Assembly: GCA_022592445.1 (NCBI GenBank) | Contig: JABYQR010000064.1 | Coordinates: 62,001 to 126,000 of the forward strand | Reading direction: 5' to 3' | Length of the DNA: 64,000 nucleotides | Origin: Cytidiella melzeri | Taxonomy: Eukaryota; Basidiomycota; Agaricomycetes; Polyporales; Irpicaceae | Part shown: piece after piece, positions 13,416 to 23,435 of the stretch | How the letters are laid out: each line of letters begins with the position of its first letter | Numbering within the stretch: position 1 is the stretch's first letter | Notes under the pieces: generated by a model | What the model was told of the DNA's origin: nothing | Seen by the model: only the letters and a program-made list of their open reading frames with translations | Database searches by the model: none | Made by a program: the position numbers and the translations under genes

Positions 13416-15087
13416 TTAGCCATGTCCGACACCATACTTGCGTAATGTAGCAGTGTAGTCTCCTACGTCGTCCCGTCCCATGCAAACCACGGTAGCCTTT
13501 CTCTCTGTCCTTGGGCCAAAGACATTTTGAGCCACACGGCGTACGGACTCAGACGTGACTTCATCAATTTTGTTGCACATCTCCTGGATAGATACCGTGC
13601 GATTGTGAACCAAAATCTGTAAATGCAGCTATTGATATGGACTACGCTCTTGATTTGAGACAAGATGGCGTACCTGGCGACCCAAGTCCTCAACCTCTAC
13701 CGACCTGCTCTCGACCGCCATCATCAAACTCGATTTCAGCTGGTTCTTCGCTCGTTGCAATTCACCAGCAGGAATGGGGGAGTATAGAAGCAGACTCAGC
13801 TGGTGAACAAGGTGGGGGAACATCTGGCTCGCCGTGTTCCCTTGGTTCCGCGATACCTGAGGAAGGAAAGTGATAAACAGCCCAAACAGCGAGCTGTCGG
13901 TGTAGATGTGATGGAATGAGGAACAATGGTCGACGTTTGGATAGTGATTGAGGATGTGAGTGTACAAGCGAGAGTACATTCCCTTCCCAGGACCACCGGC
14001 AGAGAAGCTTCCACCTCCGCCGAGTAGTACTTGCATGGTGGCCAAGGTATACACGTCGTCATCATGTATACCAGCACCTTCAAATGCAAGGTAGAGATGG
14101 TTGAACTCAGAGTTCAAGTCTGGTATAAACCGGTGGCCGCCGGTATATGTTGATGAAAGATTATGCGGCGGGACGACATGTGCAGAGGTAGAATTGGGGT
14201 AAAGATACGATGCGGCGCGAGTTAATGATCTATACAGCGACGGCTGGGAGGAGGGAAGGAACTGAAGGGGTGTCTGCTGAGCGGCAGCAGACCGTGAGTT
14301 GGTCGGCTGTGGTGTCGAGGTGGGTGCAAAGTGGAGAGATGAAAAGTGCTTGTCTGCGAGTTCGACCAGCTCTTCGTGCCTCATGCCCGCCCCTGCAATT
14401 ACCATCCGCTCTGGTCGATACCAGGTGTCCATGAATTGCTTCAGCGCCTTCTGGTCAATCTGGTCAACGCGTTCCGGTGGGCAAAGCAGGGGGTTTCCAA
14501 GGTCTTGTGGGCCGTATGCCACTTCGTGCAGGACTTCAGGGAGTATCATCTCTGGTTTTGAGCTAACTTCGCGAATTTCATAGCGTGCAGCGTCTCGCTG
14601 AGCTTCAATCTCTTCCTGGAGGAAAGCTGGTTCTCGGACGGTATCTGCAATGAGCGACACAGCTAACGGCGTGGCAGAGTGAAAATGCGACGACTGGTAC
14701 ATGAGCGATTCACGCGAGGACGAGCAGAGGATTTGACCGCCGAGTTTATCAATTGCTAAAGCCATGTCCACGTCTGAGCGTGACGTAGTTGTCTGCATGT
14801 AAGCTTAAAGAGGGCCCAAAAGTATCAAGAATTATGAGGCATACCTTGAATGCCAGCCTGTCCAAGAAATGACTGACTCCGGAGGTGGTAGGAGTCTCAT
14901 ATCGGGTCCCGGCGTCGATGTACAAACCGACAGCAGAGAAGTGACCCGGTGTGCTTGCCGTTGCTACTCTGATTTTGTTAGGCAGAGTCGTGATTTGTAC
15001 TGACGGGGCGACGTCCTTGAGAGCCTCTCTTGTATGCAATGGTCTGCGCTGAATGGCACGTCGGAGACCGTACGAGGCTCTACGCAT
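13416..15087 (-). CDS. MAS2: mitochondrial processing peptidase alpha subunit
   Basis: This is the non-catalytic alpha subunit of the matrix peptidase that removes presequences from imported proteins. The start at 15087 opens with an Arg-rich presequence (MRRASYGLRRAIQRRPLHT), then VQITTLPNKIRVATASTPGH. The site corresponding to the zinc motif HxxEH reads VSHFLDRLAFK, lacking the catalytic His/Glu, which marks an alpha rather than a beta subunit. Also seen are ADTVREPAFLQEEIEAQRD, the glycine-rich substrate loop LLGGGGSFSAGGPGKGMYSR, and the C-terminal RRVAQNVFGPRTERKATVV. Three exons are joined by short introns, giving about 510 residues. It is convergent with the BRCA2 homologue, 122 nt between stop codons. 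Confidence 0.94.
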
Positions 15088-15158
15088 GGTGGTCGAGTGA
15101 GAAGATGCGGGGGCGCTTGGACGATTGCAGACTCAGCAAACGCGTGATTGATTACTTA

Positions 15159-15222
15159 TGGCACGAGAGCGAATCGAACCCATGACTGGCGTAGGTGCCG
15201 CGCTGCTGCCGGGCCATGTGCC
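15159..15222 (-). tRNA. degenerate tRNA-like remnant
   Basis: On the minus strand a T-loop-like GGTTCGATTC is followed 7 nt later by TCGTGCCA. The 5' end GGCACAT can pair with that acceptor at 5 of 7 positions. The body is only about 63 nt, the T-stem does not pair well, and no convincing anticodon arm fits. It reads as a decayed or chance tRNA-like sequence in the MPP-alpha/F-box intergenic region, not as a working tRNA. Confidence 0.22.
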
Positions 15223-15676
15223 ATGATGGTTTTGCATCGAGAAGTGTCACCCTGCTCTGACTATCCGAGCTAGTATCATAACCATAACCAGTTGTTGATG
15301 TGTTGACACAGCAGGGCGAGCCGCCTCGCAGCATTCAGCTGTTCGCAAAAAAGATGGCAAGAGCCTGGCGTCCGGGGTTTGCAAGCCTTCTTACCACGCC
15401 CATCAAACACCGTAGTGCCTTCCAGGTACAGTTGGTGAGTAAGACTCGCAGGAGTACGGCAGCTTCAACCTTGACCGTCACTTTTTGACAATGTTGTGTG
15501 TTAAAGTGGTCCATAAGCCTCGCTTCCAATGACTGATGTCTTACCCGAGACTTCTCCTTCAGGCCACCCCTGTACTCCTCCAGGAGAGTACATAACCCTG
15601 GCTCGTCCTCAGGCTCGACTCGAGGTCGTCCACCCATCGTCCCTTCAAGTCCAGGCTTTACAAAAATACCCCACAC

Positions 15677-16523
15677 ATGTCTCACGGTATGTCATAACAA
15701 TCATATAAAATAAAGCTCCACAGCTCACCGGCGGTCTCTCTCTTTCGCAGCTTCCACATTCACAGCGCTGTTGCTCATGGATCTTCCAGACGAGGTTCAT
15801 CTTGCTATCCAATCCCACATGACGGTCTCGTCACTTCTCATCTCTCGCGCCGTCTGTCGCTTGTGGCACTCCCTCATTCCAGGATCCCACATCCCTCCAG
15901 CACGACTCCGTCTTATTCACCTCTACCTTCGACTCGTCTACTCTCCCGCCTTTCACGCCACGCGCAAAGACACGCTGAGCAGGCTCCAGCCGTTCGATGC
16001 TGGCCGCGCGCTCAGCATGATAGCGAAAGGCGGAGTGCAAGTCCCGGAGGAGTTCAGGGTGTGGCTGCTCGAATGGCCGGCGCGAGCCGCCTTTGCGGGC
16101 ATCTGGCCAGGTCTTCGCTTCCAGAGTGACCTTCACGCAGACGCGGCATCCAATTCGGCCGAAGAGAGCCTGCAAAAGACCGGGAGAACGAGTCTTTTGA
16201 ACTCAGACAAACCTTACATCCTCAACCAACTCGAAGTCACTTCACACTCTGATTCAGAGAACCCTGTAACGATGCGAGTGTCGCCGCCGTGGGCATCCGT
16301 CCCTCCATCAAACCGTGCTGTCGCGCTAGTGCTGGATAGCACATACTTTAACGGATGGCAGCGCAGCAATATGCTCGTCTTGTCTGCTCCAGACCCCTGG
16401 AAGGAGTTGATTGGACGGGTGTACCTGGTTGATGGCCTGCAGACCCGCGCAGACCACGCCTTTGCACACAGCTGGGTGGACTATTTGCTGCAGGAGTTGG
16501 AGAGGGAAGAGAAGCGGGTATGA
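15677..16523 (+). CDS. F-box domain protein
   Basis: Probable substrate adaptor of an SCF ubiquitin ligase. The first coding exon is only 10 nt (15677-15686). A GTATGT donor and TTTCGCAG acceptor join it to 15751-16523, giving MSHASTFTALLLMDLPDEVH and 260 residues in total. The F-box is at residues 12-45: LPDEVHLAIQSHMTVSSLLI followed by SRAVCRLWHSLIPG. The rest has no repeats I recognise. It includes FRVWLLEWPARAAFAGIWPG, RVSPPWASVPPSNRAVALVL and WVDYLLQELEREEKRV at the C-terminus. This architecture (F-box then a unique C-terminal half ending in a short acidic/basic helix) occurs in many agaricomycete proteins whose targets are unknown. The internal ATG at 15771 would also give the F-box. 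Confidence 0.75.
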
Positions 16524-16871
16524 TAGACTTTGGATACATGACCCAGAGTTGGACTTGGAAGAGGAGTCGTACCAGTGAGCCAACCGTCTGGTGGCGGTGC
16601 TCAGAAACAAATAAAAAAAATGATACCAATGTATTCTAACACTGTATTTGTACATGAACGTATGTCGAACTATGCGCCCTTACCCCTGACTGCCAGCAAC
16701 GACGGTTGTGTTTCAAGGAGAATATCATGAGCTATTTACAGCTCTGCTATTGGCCGTGGCGCTCCGAGTCGCTGGCCGCGGAGGTTCATGAGAGACATCC
16801 CAAGATGAGCAAAGGTGGTAGAGCGAGGAGTTTACGGAGGCCTCAGCGTCACCTCTTGCCACCCGACCAAC
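16524..16871. other. intergenic region
   Basis: These 348 nt between the F-box stop and the ceramidase start hold terminator sequence and promoter. An A-run with AATAAAAAAAA near 16610 is a candidate poly(A) signal for the F-box gene. No gene was seen. Confidence 0.4.
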
Positions 16872-18206
16872 ATGACTGTCAACACCAGCAGTACACACAA
16901 TGTTTGGGACACTCAATTCTGGGGACCCGTAACTTCTACCCTGGATTGGTGCGAGGTACATATCATCCCATCCAAAATCTATGTTGCGCACCCTGTTGAC
17001 TCAAGCTTGTTACGCAGGCTAACTACCAGTTCTCAAAATATGTGGCAGAGTTGGCAAACACTTTCTCGAACTTAGTCACGATTGGTCTTGCCGGTTATGG
17101 CGGCTACCTCGTCAGCAAGGCCCAGCTGCCTCCTAGATATCTCACTGGTTGGCTAGTACGTCCTTGTCCTCACAGCAAATGCTGGCCAGACTATTCAACA
17201 CACGACCCGTATAGGGCTTTGCGCTGGTTGGCTTGGGCAGTTTCATATTTCATGCGACACTACGGTACTCGGCGCAGCTTATGGACGAGCTTCCTATGAT
17301 CTACGTCGCGTCCTATTGCTCCGCCGTGCTCTTCGATACACAGCCTGGACATGGGACGGACAACACGCAGTCGAGGATCATAATCGCGCTCTTGGTGGCT
17401 TTTAACGTGGTATTCACATGGACATAGTGCGTCTTTCTTTCTTTCTCTTCGTAACGCCTCGCTAACAGAACCTCTCTCATTTGTAGCGCGGTATACCGTA
17501 ATCCGATATACCACCAAGTGGTCTTTGCCAGCATCATGTTCCTGCTCGCCTTCCGCACTCACCACATCTTGTCCAATTCAAATCCCACAGCCGCGTCTGC
17601 CAAATACCGCATACCGCAACAGGACAAGCGTGCTACCGGGACCATCTTTCTCGCTGGGGCATTGACATTCGCTTTCGGCTTCCTCATCTGGAACCTCGAC
17701 AATATATACTGTAACAATGTCACCGAGTGGAAACACTCAGTCGGCTGGCCTGCAGCATTTGTGTTGGAAGGTACTCATCCCTGTACGTCATTTTGAACTG
17801 ATCTGAACGAACAATCTCTATAGGACACTCATGGTGGCATGTCTTTACTGTGAGTCCCGTTTTCGTCGCCCAGATGGCGCTGTCCTGACCAATGCCATCC
17901 GCTCGCACAGGCCCTTGGCACGTATCTGATGCTCACTGGCAACACATGTGCGTCCATTTCCCCCGCTTCTTCTGTACATGCATCGCGTTCTAACATCCAC
18001 TTTTCGCACAGACCTGTACGCAACTCATCCTTTTGAGGAGAATCTTTCCATTCGAGCGGCTGTGTCTGACGCATTGCATCCAGGACACTCGGTATCAAAG
18101 ACGATTTCGCAAACTACAAGTTCATTTACGCATGGGGTGTGCTTCCTGGCATCACGCGAGTCGCTAAGAATGGCGCTGCTTCGCGGAAGTCTCTGAAGGA
18201 GCAATA
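16872..18206 (+). CDS. YPC1: alkaline ceramidase (YPC1/YDC1 family) with a 4-nt exon
   Basis: This ER/Golgi membrane enzyme hydrolyses (phyto)ceramide to sphingoid base and fatty acid. The start at 16872 gives MTVNTSSTHNVWDTQFWGP. The family motifs are FWGPVTSTLDWCE then NYQFSKYVAELANTFSN; SFIFHATLRYSAQLMDELPM, carrying the first metal-site His; NVTEWKHSVGWPAAFVLEGH; and HSWWHVFTALGTYLMLTGN with the second His pair. Hydrophobic segments match the seven-span topology. Near the 3' end the conserved TYLTLGIKDDFANYKFIYAW is recovered only if a 4-nt exon ACCT (18012-18015) is included between introns 17948-18011 and 18016-18083. The protein then ends NGAASRKSLKEQ with TAA at 18204-18206. Reading through the second intron gives an unrelated longer tail, which I reject. 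The start could also be 16815. Confidence 0.9.
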
Positions 18207-19132
18207 AAATAGCTGGATAGCATTGGACGATGCTTGAACATTTTGACGAACGTTACGATAGGTCGAAGTTTTTGAACGACGAGCTATAGATGTTGTAAAC
18301 CGCCACCACCCTACTTCTCACAATGTATTCACTCCCCATGGCTACTTATTTCCTGTAATCTCGAACCATCTGTTGTTCAACTGCACATCCGACATTCCAG
18401 ACCACATGTCCCTTGCGTTGTGTCCACGAGATTTGGCATAACTATGATTATGTCCCAGTTCCTCTTCTGATATGAAGCACTCATAAACGCAACCAGACAT
18501 ATTCTCAATGCAGTTCACCACCCAAAGCGAGACGAAACCGTCCACGAGCTACACGACCAAATTCCGACATTGCATACTGCACATCGAACATCTGCCCATT
18601 TCCTGACAGCCAGTTACGTTCCTGGCCGTCAGGAACAACAACGAGAACAAGTGTCGCTGGTTCCCCAAGCCGCCACGTTCTCATGTCTGTCGTACCTGTC
18701 GCAGAAAGCACAGATGGCCTTCCGAATTCCAGCGTCCGCTGCGTCAACAGCCCGGGATTTTATATTGCTGTCTCGCCACGGTGAAACGTCCAACAGTCCA
18801 TCAACGAGCACGAACGACTGATTTTGCAGAACAACATCATGTCGCATACATTCTACGTCGGCAGTTGTAGAATGCGATCGCGGGGTTCTCTCTCTGGCCT
18901 GGAACCTTTCCTGGGGGAACGAGAATCAGAAAAATGTCGCTCGGCATGTTCGGTTTTAAGAACAACTTACGATACGAACATCAGTGTCTGTAGCAGACAT
19001 GCCCTTACGCGGCGTGGTATTCGCATGAAGATCGCCACCCCTGGTTAGTATATATATCGACCGTCCAAGTTTTGGGAAAACGACAGCTGTGGTCCAGCTG
19101 TTGGCCCCTCCGACCCACTCGAAATCCGCACG
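18207..19132. other. intergenic region with promoter of the WSC gene
   Basis: These 926 nt show no convincing gene. Short frames on both strands (for example the minus strand 18505-18747) lack motifs or homologous character. The right end carries the TATA box of the WSC gene. Confidence 0.45.
19050..19057 (+). promoter_or_regulatory. TATA box of the WSC-domain gene
   Basis: An A/T run TATATATA lies about 80 nt upstream of the ATG at 19133, the same spacing as in the other secreted-protein genes here. Confidence 0.55.
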
Positions 19133-19902
19133 ATGGCAGCAGCCACTCAGCGATTGCTCCGTAGAACACTCCTCTGCGCCGCGTGGTTGGCCGTGCACCC
19201 CATAGCCTCGGTTGCTGTAACATGTTCCGGAGCGCGAAATGTCGCGTTCTGCGCAGAGTTTATCACCCCTTTCTCTGCAAACAACTTTACGTGGCAGTCG
19301 GTGTGCGGTCTCACCCAGCCTGAGACTGAGATCCTCATGGCTCAGTCTATCCAGTTCAACACCGGAAATTGGTGCGGTATCCACAAATCTCATCACTTAC
19401 CAAATTCCAGAACTCATGGATCCTGTTTACAGCCCGCAAGGAACGACCGCAACATGCTGCACGCCTTGCTTAGGTAATTTCTTCGTAACGCCAGGCGTAT
19501 GTTGGTTGAGATATTGACATATTGCTCCTAGCGTGTGGCAACGTCGGCGTCGACTGCACCGGTCCTGCTACACCTCTTCCCCCGCTCGGTGACGAGCAGT
19601 TGCCTTCCGGTTGGTCTTTAGCAGTTCCCTGCGCTATAGACAACCCGGATAGAGTGCTCGAGAACACCGTGGCGACGTATTTGGCAACGACGACGCCTGC
19701 GTCTTGCGCTACGTCCTGCGCCGCTCAAGGGTTCAATTTCGCAGGAGTAGAGTTCAGTGATGAATGCTACTGTGGCACCGGGTATGTGGGTGGCGAGTTG
19801 CCTCCTGAGGCGGACGTTTCCGAGTGCAATATGCCTTGCGCAGGCGATGTCAACGCGACGTGCGGTGGACCATGGAGGATCCAATTGTACAAATCCTCCT
19901 GA
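19133..19902 (+). CDS. secreted WSC-domain protein
   Basis: Probable cell-wall or extracellular carbohydrate-binding protein. The start at 19133 gives an N-terminal hydrophobic segment (LLCAAWLAVHPIASVAV) after an Arg-rich start, consistent with a signal peptide. A Cys-rich region follows (FCAEFITPFSANNF, CGLTQPETEILMAQSIQFN). Two short introns are placed by frame: a GTATCC donor near 19378 and an acceptor joining to ELMDPVYSPQGTTATCCTPC, then a GTAATT donor and CTCCTAG acceptor to ACGNVGVDCTGPATP. The C-terminal domain is WSC-like: WSLAVPCAIDNPDRVLEN, ATTTPASCATSCAAQGFNFA, GVEFSDECYCGTGY and SECNMPCAGDVNATCGGPWR, with the expected spacing of about eight Cys. The N-terminal Cys-rich part resembles LysM-free secreted fungal modules that I cannot name. 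Confidence 0.8.
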
Positions 19903-20106
19903 AGTTCGTTGTAGCTGGGACGTAGGGGAAGACCGGGTACGTGGGTGTTGTAAATTTTAATGAGTAGTGGTGTTCGTAGGCGACTATGGTTTCTATACAT
20001 TATAGGTATTTAGGGTAGTAGACTTTACTGGGCAAATTGTGAGAACAGCGTATATGTAGAGACACAGATTATACCCACATTTTGACTGAGCGTTCCAAAA
20101 GACAGG

Positions 20107-21129
20107 CTATGCACTGATTTCGCTCTCGCCCACCGTCCATTTCATGAATTCTATAACCTCGAGCCCTGCGTGTGCATCCTTTGAGTCTTGCAAGCCGCGT
20201 TCTTGAGACCATTGTTGGAGTACACGAGATACTGTTTCCCCATTCGAGCTAGGATACATCATGAATTCCTGGTCATACAGAGCACCTTCTTCTTTTTCTC
20301 CTGTGGAGGTCCGTATCCTAGTGGTAGGGAACCCAACGATTTGGCGAGCGAGAGAACGCTCTAGCTTTGCTAAACCTTCAGTAAACTCTGGTGAGCCGAA
20401 CAATTCGTCGAGCTTGGAAGACCGCAAGGCGAGTACTGCTAGAGTGCCAATTGAGCCTTGAGTGGTCATGCCTACGCTCCCGTGAGAATACGTAGCAACA
20501 CGAAGGCGTATGTTGGATACGGAGGGTGTGTGAACGACGGAGACTGCTCGCCTGAGCTGGATTCGCTCTCCGAACCTGGCAATACTGTCGTGAATGACGC
20601 TGCCTACTGTCCCTTGCGTCTCGGATTGTGAGCCTTCACGAGAGATGAGCGGAGCGTCTTGCAGCAACTCGAGCGGTACGGGTTTGAGGAAATTCGACGA
20701 GTCTTCAGCCTCGGCTATGAAAGCGGCGGTATGCGCAATGTCTGCGACGAGAGCGTCGAACCGAGCATTCCGTCCTACGAAGTCCGTTTCGCAGTTCACC
20801 TCGACCATAGCCGCCCTCACACCTCTACCAAACTTGCCCTTCCCGTCAGAGTTTGAAAGGATGGACACGCCTACGAGACCCTGCTGAGTGACCCTGTCCC
20901 CGAGCTTGGCGGCCTTCTTCGCTCCTGAGGCGACGAGATCATCCTGCAGCCACTTGTATGCTGCCTGAACATCGTTATTCGTGGCAGCAAGAGCTTCGCG
21001 AGCCTTGGTGATTGAGACTTCGGTGAGCTTGCGAAGCTCTGCGACGAGTTTGATAGACGGCTTGCCTGGCGTGCTTGTAGAGTAGAGGCGACACGAAGCG
21101 AAAGCAGGGACGGCTCGACGAGAGAACAT
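20107..21129 (-). CDS. TSF1: mitochondrial translation elongation factor Ts
   Basis: EF-Ts exchanges GDP for GTP on mitochondrial EF-Tu. The chosen start at 21129 gives a presequence MFSRRAVPAFASCRLYSTST and 340 residues. An in-frame ATG at 21219 would add 30 residues. The N-terminal UBA-like region reads IKLVAELRKLTEVSITKARE then ALAATNNDVQAAYKWLQDDL. Next come the signature VGVSILSNSDGKGKFG and VEVNCETDFVGRNARFDAL. The C-terminal half is more divergent (SVGMTTQGSIGTLAVLALRS, FMYPSSNGETVSRVLQQW). The reading frame is uninterrupted, so this is a rare intronless gene in the window. It is divergent from NAF1, with 125 nt between the two starts. Confidence 0.93.
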   Translation of the reverse strand: MFSRRAVPAFASCRLYSTSTPGKPSIKLVAELRKLTEVSITKAREALAATNNDVQAAYKWLQDDLVASGAKKAAKLGDRVTQQGLVGVSILSNSDGKGKFGRGVRAAMVEVNCETDFVGRNARFDALVADIAHTAAFIAEAEDSSNFLKPVPLELLQDAPLISREGSQSETQGTVGSVIHDSIARFGERIQLRRAVSVVHTPSVSNIRLRVATYSHGSVGMTTQGSIGTLAVLALRSSKLDELFGSPEFTEGLAKLERSLARQIVGFPTTRIRTSTGEKEEGALYDQEFMMYPSSNGETVSRVLQQWSQERGLQDSKDAHAGLEVIEFMKWTVGESEISA

Positions 21130-21254
21130 GGCGGTCCTTGACGCGTCTGAGATTTTAGACGCGAACTCGGCTTTGCTTCTCTCTCTCCCATGAAATTTCT
21201 TGAGCCTTAGTCTGCTCATCCCTCACAAGGACCTCGCCCACTCAGCCGCTAACG

Positions 21255-23108
21255 ATGGACTTCAGACTGCCATCTCTGATTCCGCAGGACCTTCAACTGA
21301 TTCAAGATCTTGTAGGGGATCTGCCTCAGCCACCCAGCAAAGGTCTGGACACACAACGCGAGGACGACTCTATCTTGTCCAGCGACGAAGAAGACGATGC
21401 TAGAAGCGAGAAGGAGGTCGAGGCAAACATTTTTGGAGCAGTAGATAACGAAGAGGGCCCTGTAGAATCTTCGTACGCATGTCTAACTCATGAATTGTTG
21501 CGTATTCCGTTGAAATAGCCTCTTAGTATATCGTTGGACGACAGCGATGATGAGTCCTCCTCAGAGTCTGAATCTGAACCTGAGGTAGTGGGCCAAACAT
21601 CTGCAAAACGGTCCAAGGAAGAAGAGACATTAGGTGACGAGGACGACGACACTGGTGCAGGAGCCAACATCTCGCCAGATCAGATGCGGACAAAAAATGA
21701 AGATAGGGAGGAAACCGTAAATATACCTGAAGTCGAGGAAGTCGGAGAGGATGAAGTTCTGGATAAAGTCGGAGAGATTATGAGTATCATTGACAAGGTT
21801 GTTATCGTCAGAGGGACACCTTCGCAGGTACAAAGCAGGGGATCCGAAAAGGCGCTTGACTCTGACACCCTACTTGTCTTTGAAGACAGAAAAGTCCTCG
21901 GTTACGTGAGTGTGCACATGCAGTAATACTGGATGCTTTGACTCACCGATACCTCACAGGTATGGGAAACCTTTGGTCCAACAAATCAGCCATTCTATCG
22001 CGTGCAGTTCAACGACGCCTACCCCCTCGACACTGAGAAAGTGCGCGTTTCTCGAGCAGTCTTTCACGTTCCTTTGCGCAGCCATTTCGTCTTTGTCGGT
22101 CTACTCAAGCAACTGAAGGGAAGCGATGCGAGTAATGCACACGACGAGGAACCCGGAGAGGAGGAGCTCGAGTTCTCTGATGATGAGGCTGAACGAGAAC
22201 ACAAACGAACGCTGAAAGATAGGTTCGTTACAGGTTTAATGAATAGCCATCCCACTTCTCATGTTTTTAGTAGACGAGGCGGAGGGGAAATGTCCTCTAG
22301 ACATACAACACCAGGTCCCTCGCATCCACGGGGCTCGTATGTAGCAGACGACCTGTACGGCATTAATCCGTACGACGCTGCATACAACGATATGGACATT
22401 GGTGCCGGTCCTTCCCGTCCGCCGCCAATGCCCTACGATGATGACCCCTACTCAGACTCATACGGTCTTCCCGAGGAGTCAGTCGCCTCTATATCACCTC
22501 AGAATGGGCAAGCTCAGCTTCCCTCGCCGGTCATTTCCTCCCCTACTTTGCATCCTCCCCACGAACGTTCGCGAGGACGGGGTCGCGGTCAGATGTTTAC
22601 TCGAGACAACGGACGAGAACGTGGACGTGGACGCGGACGAGGCCAGGATCGCCGGCAAGGAGACCGGCAACGCGGACGAGGGCGTGGCCGTGATAGTGGT
22701 GAACTCCGGCCTAGACGACACACGGCTTCAATCCCGGATGAGTACCATGCCCGACCCAGACGAGACATGTCCCCAACATCTGCAGCAATTGCCCGTGCCA
22801 CCGGACAATACTCTGACGGACCAAACTTTCCAAATCCCCAACAGCAAAACATGGCTCAACCTAGTTGGGGTTATCAACAATATTCTGAACAGTACAACCA
22901 AGACTACGCTTACCAGCAGCCTTATGTGCAGCCTCACATAAATCCGCGATTTGCTTCTATGTTCGGTATTGACGTGGCACAGGCTTTTCCACAGCAGTTG
23001 CAGGATGCATACGGCCAGGGGAGTGTGTGGACTGATCACTGGACTGTTCCAACTACACCATCGCAACCAAGTCGCGAACAACACGATAATTCGCATGATC
23101 GATACTAG
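21255..23108 (+). CDS. NAF1: H/ACA snoRNP assembly factor NAF1
   Basis: NAF1 binds Cbf5/dyskerin during H/ACA RNP assembly and is later replaced by Gar1. The start at 21255 gives MDFRLPSLIPQDLQLIQDL. An acidic Ser-rich segment follows (SLDDSDDESSSESESEPE). The Gar1/Naf1 core then reads IMSIIDKVVIVRGTPSQVQS, LDSDTLLVFEDRKVLGYV, WETFGPTNQPFYRVQFN and VFHVPLRSHFVFVGLLKQL, with introns at about 21475-21520 and 21906-21960. The C-terminal half is low-complexity: an Arg-Gly block (RGRGRGQMFTRDNGRERGRG, continued by further RG/GR units at 22570-22710) and a Gln/Pro/Tyr-rich tail with QQYSEQYNQDYAYQQPY. The RG block suits RNA binding and arginine methylation. The stop is at 23106-23108. Confidence 0.88.
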
Positions 23109-23435
23109 TTCTGTATTATGTATTCCTGTTTTATTGAAAGAATTAGGTGTTTGTTGTTGCGCCCAGTCACATTTTGAGTGTTGCCCACGTGGCGGTGTTC
23201 AGTAGCGTCGTGGCGTTGAAAATCGAGGATCTCGCCTTGATCTCGCCTATTATATTTCCCCAGACCAGATTGGCCGCCGGTCATAGCATTGGCCGTGCAG
23301 ACGTCCTCAACGCCGCCATCCTTTCCCTGTACATTACTCTCGACGACATTCCTCCTCTCCTGGTCGACGTGTCGCTCAAATAATCTGGCTCACAGCCACA
23401 CACGGTGCTGACGTTTCTGTGCTCCAGCTACCAGA
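23109..23435. other. intergenic region
   Basis: These 327 nt between NAF1 and the PEHE-like gene include a 78-codon open frame (23147-23383) without recognisable features, judged non-coding. A TTTTATTGAAAG run just after the NAF1 stop may belong to its terminator. Confidence 0.35.

Noticed and set aside
15335..15685. 116-codon minus-strand frame upstream of the F-box gene
   Set aside because: No recognisable content; it spans promoter sequence of two divergent genes. A 60-codon plus frame starting at 15529 was also rejected because the F-box frame is a different one.
17948..18196. Longer ceramidase C-terminus reading through the second small intron
   Set aside because: It replaces the family sequence LGIKDDFANYKF with unrelated residues; the 4-nt exon model restores the expected protein with good branch sites.
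18342..18847. Minus-strand frames of 67-80 codons between ceramidase and the WSC gene
   Set aside because: They overlap in different frames, have no motif, and could not be joined by plausible splicing.
23147..23383. 78-codon plus-strand frame after NAF1
   Set aside because: Short, isolated and without recognisable content; lies in the terminator/promoter gap.
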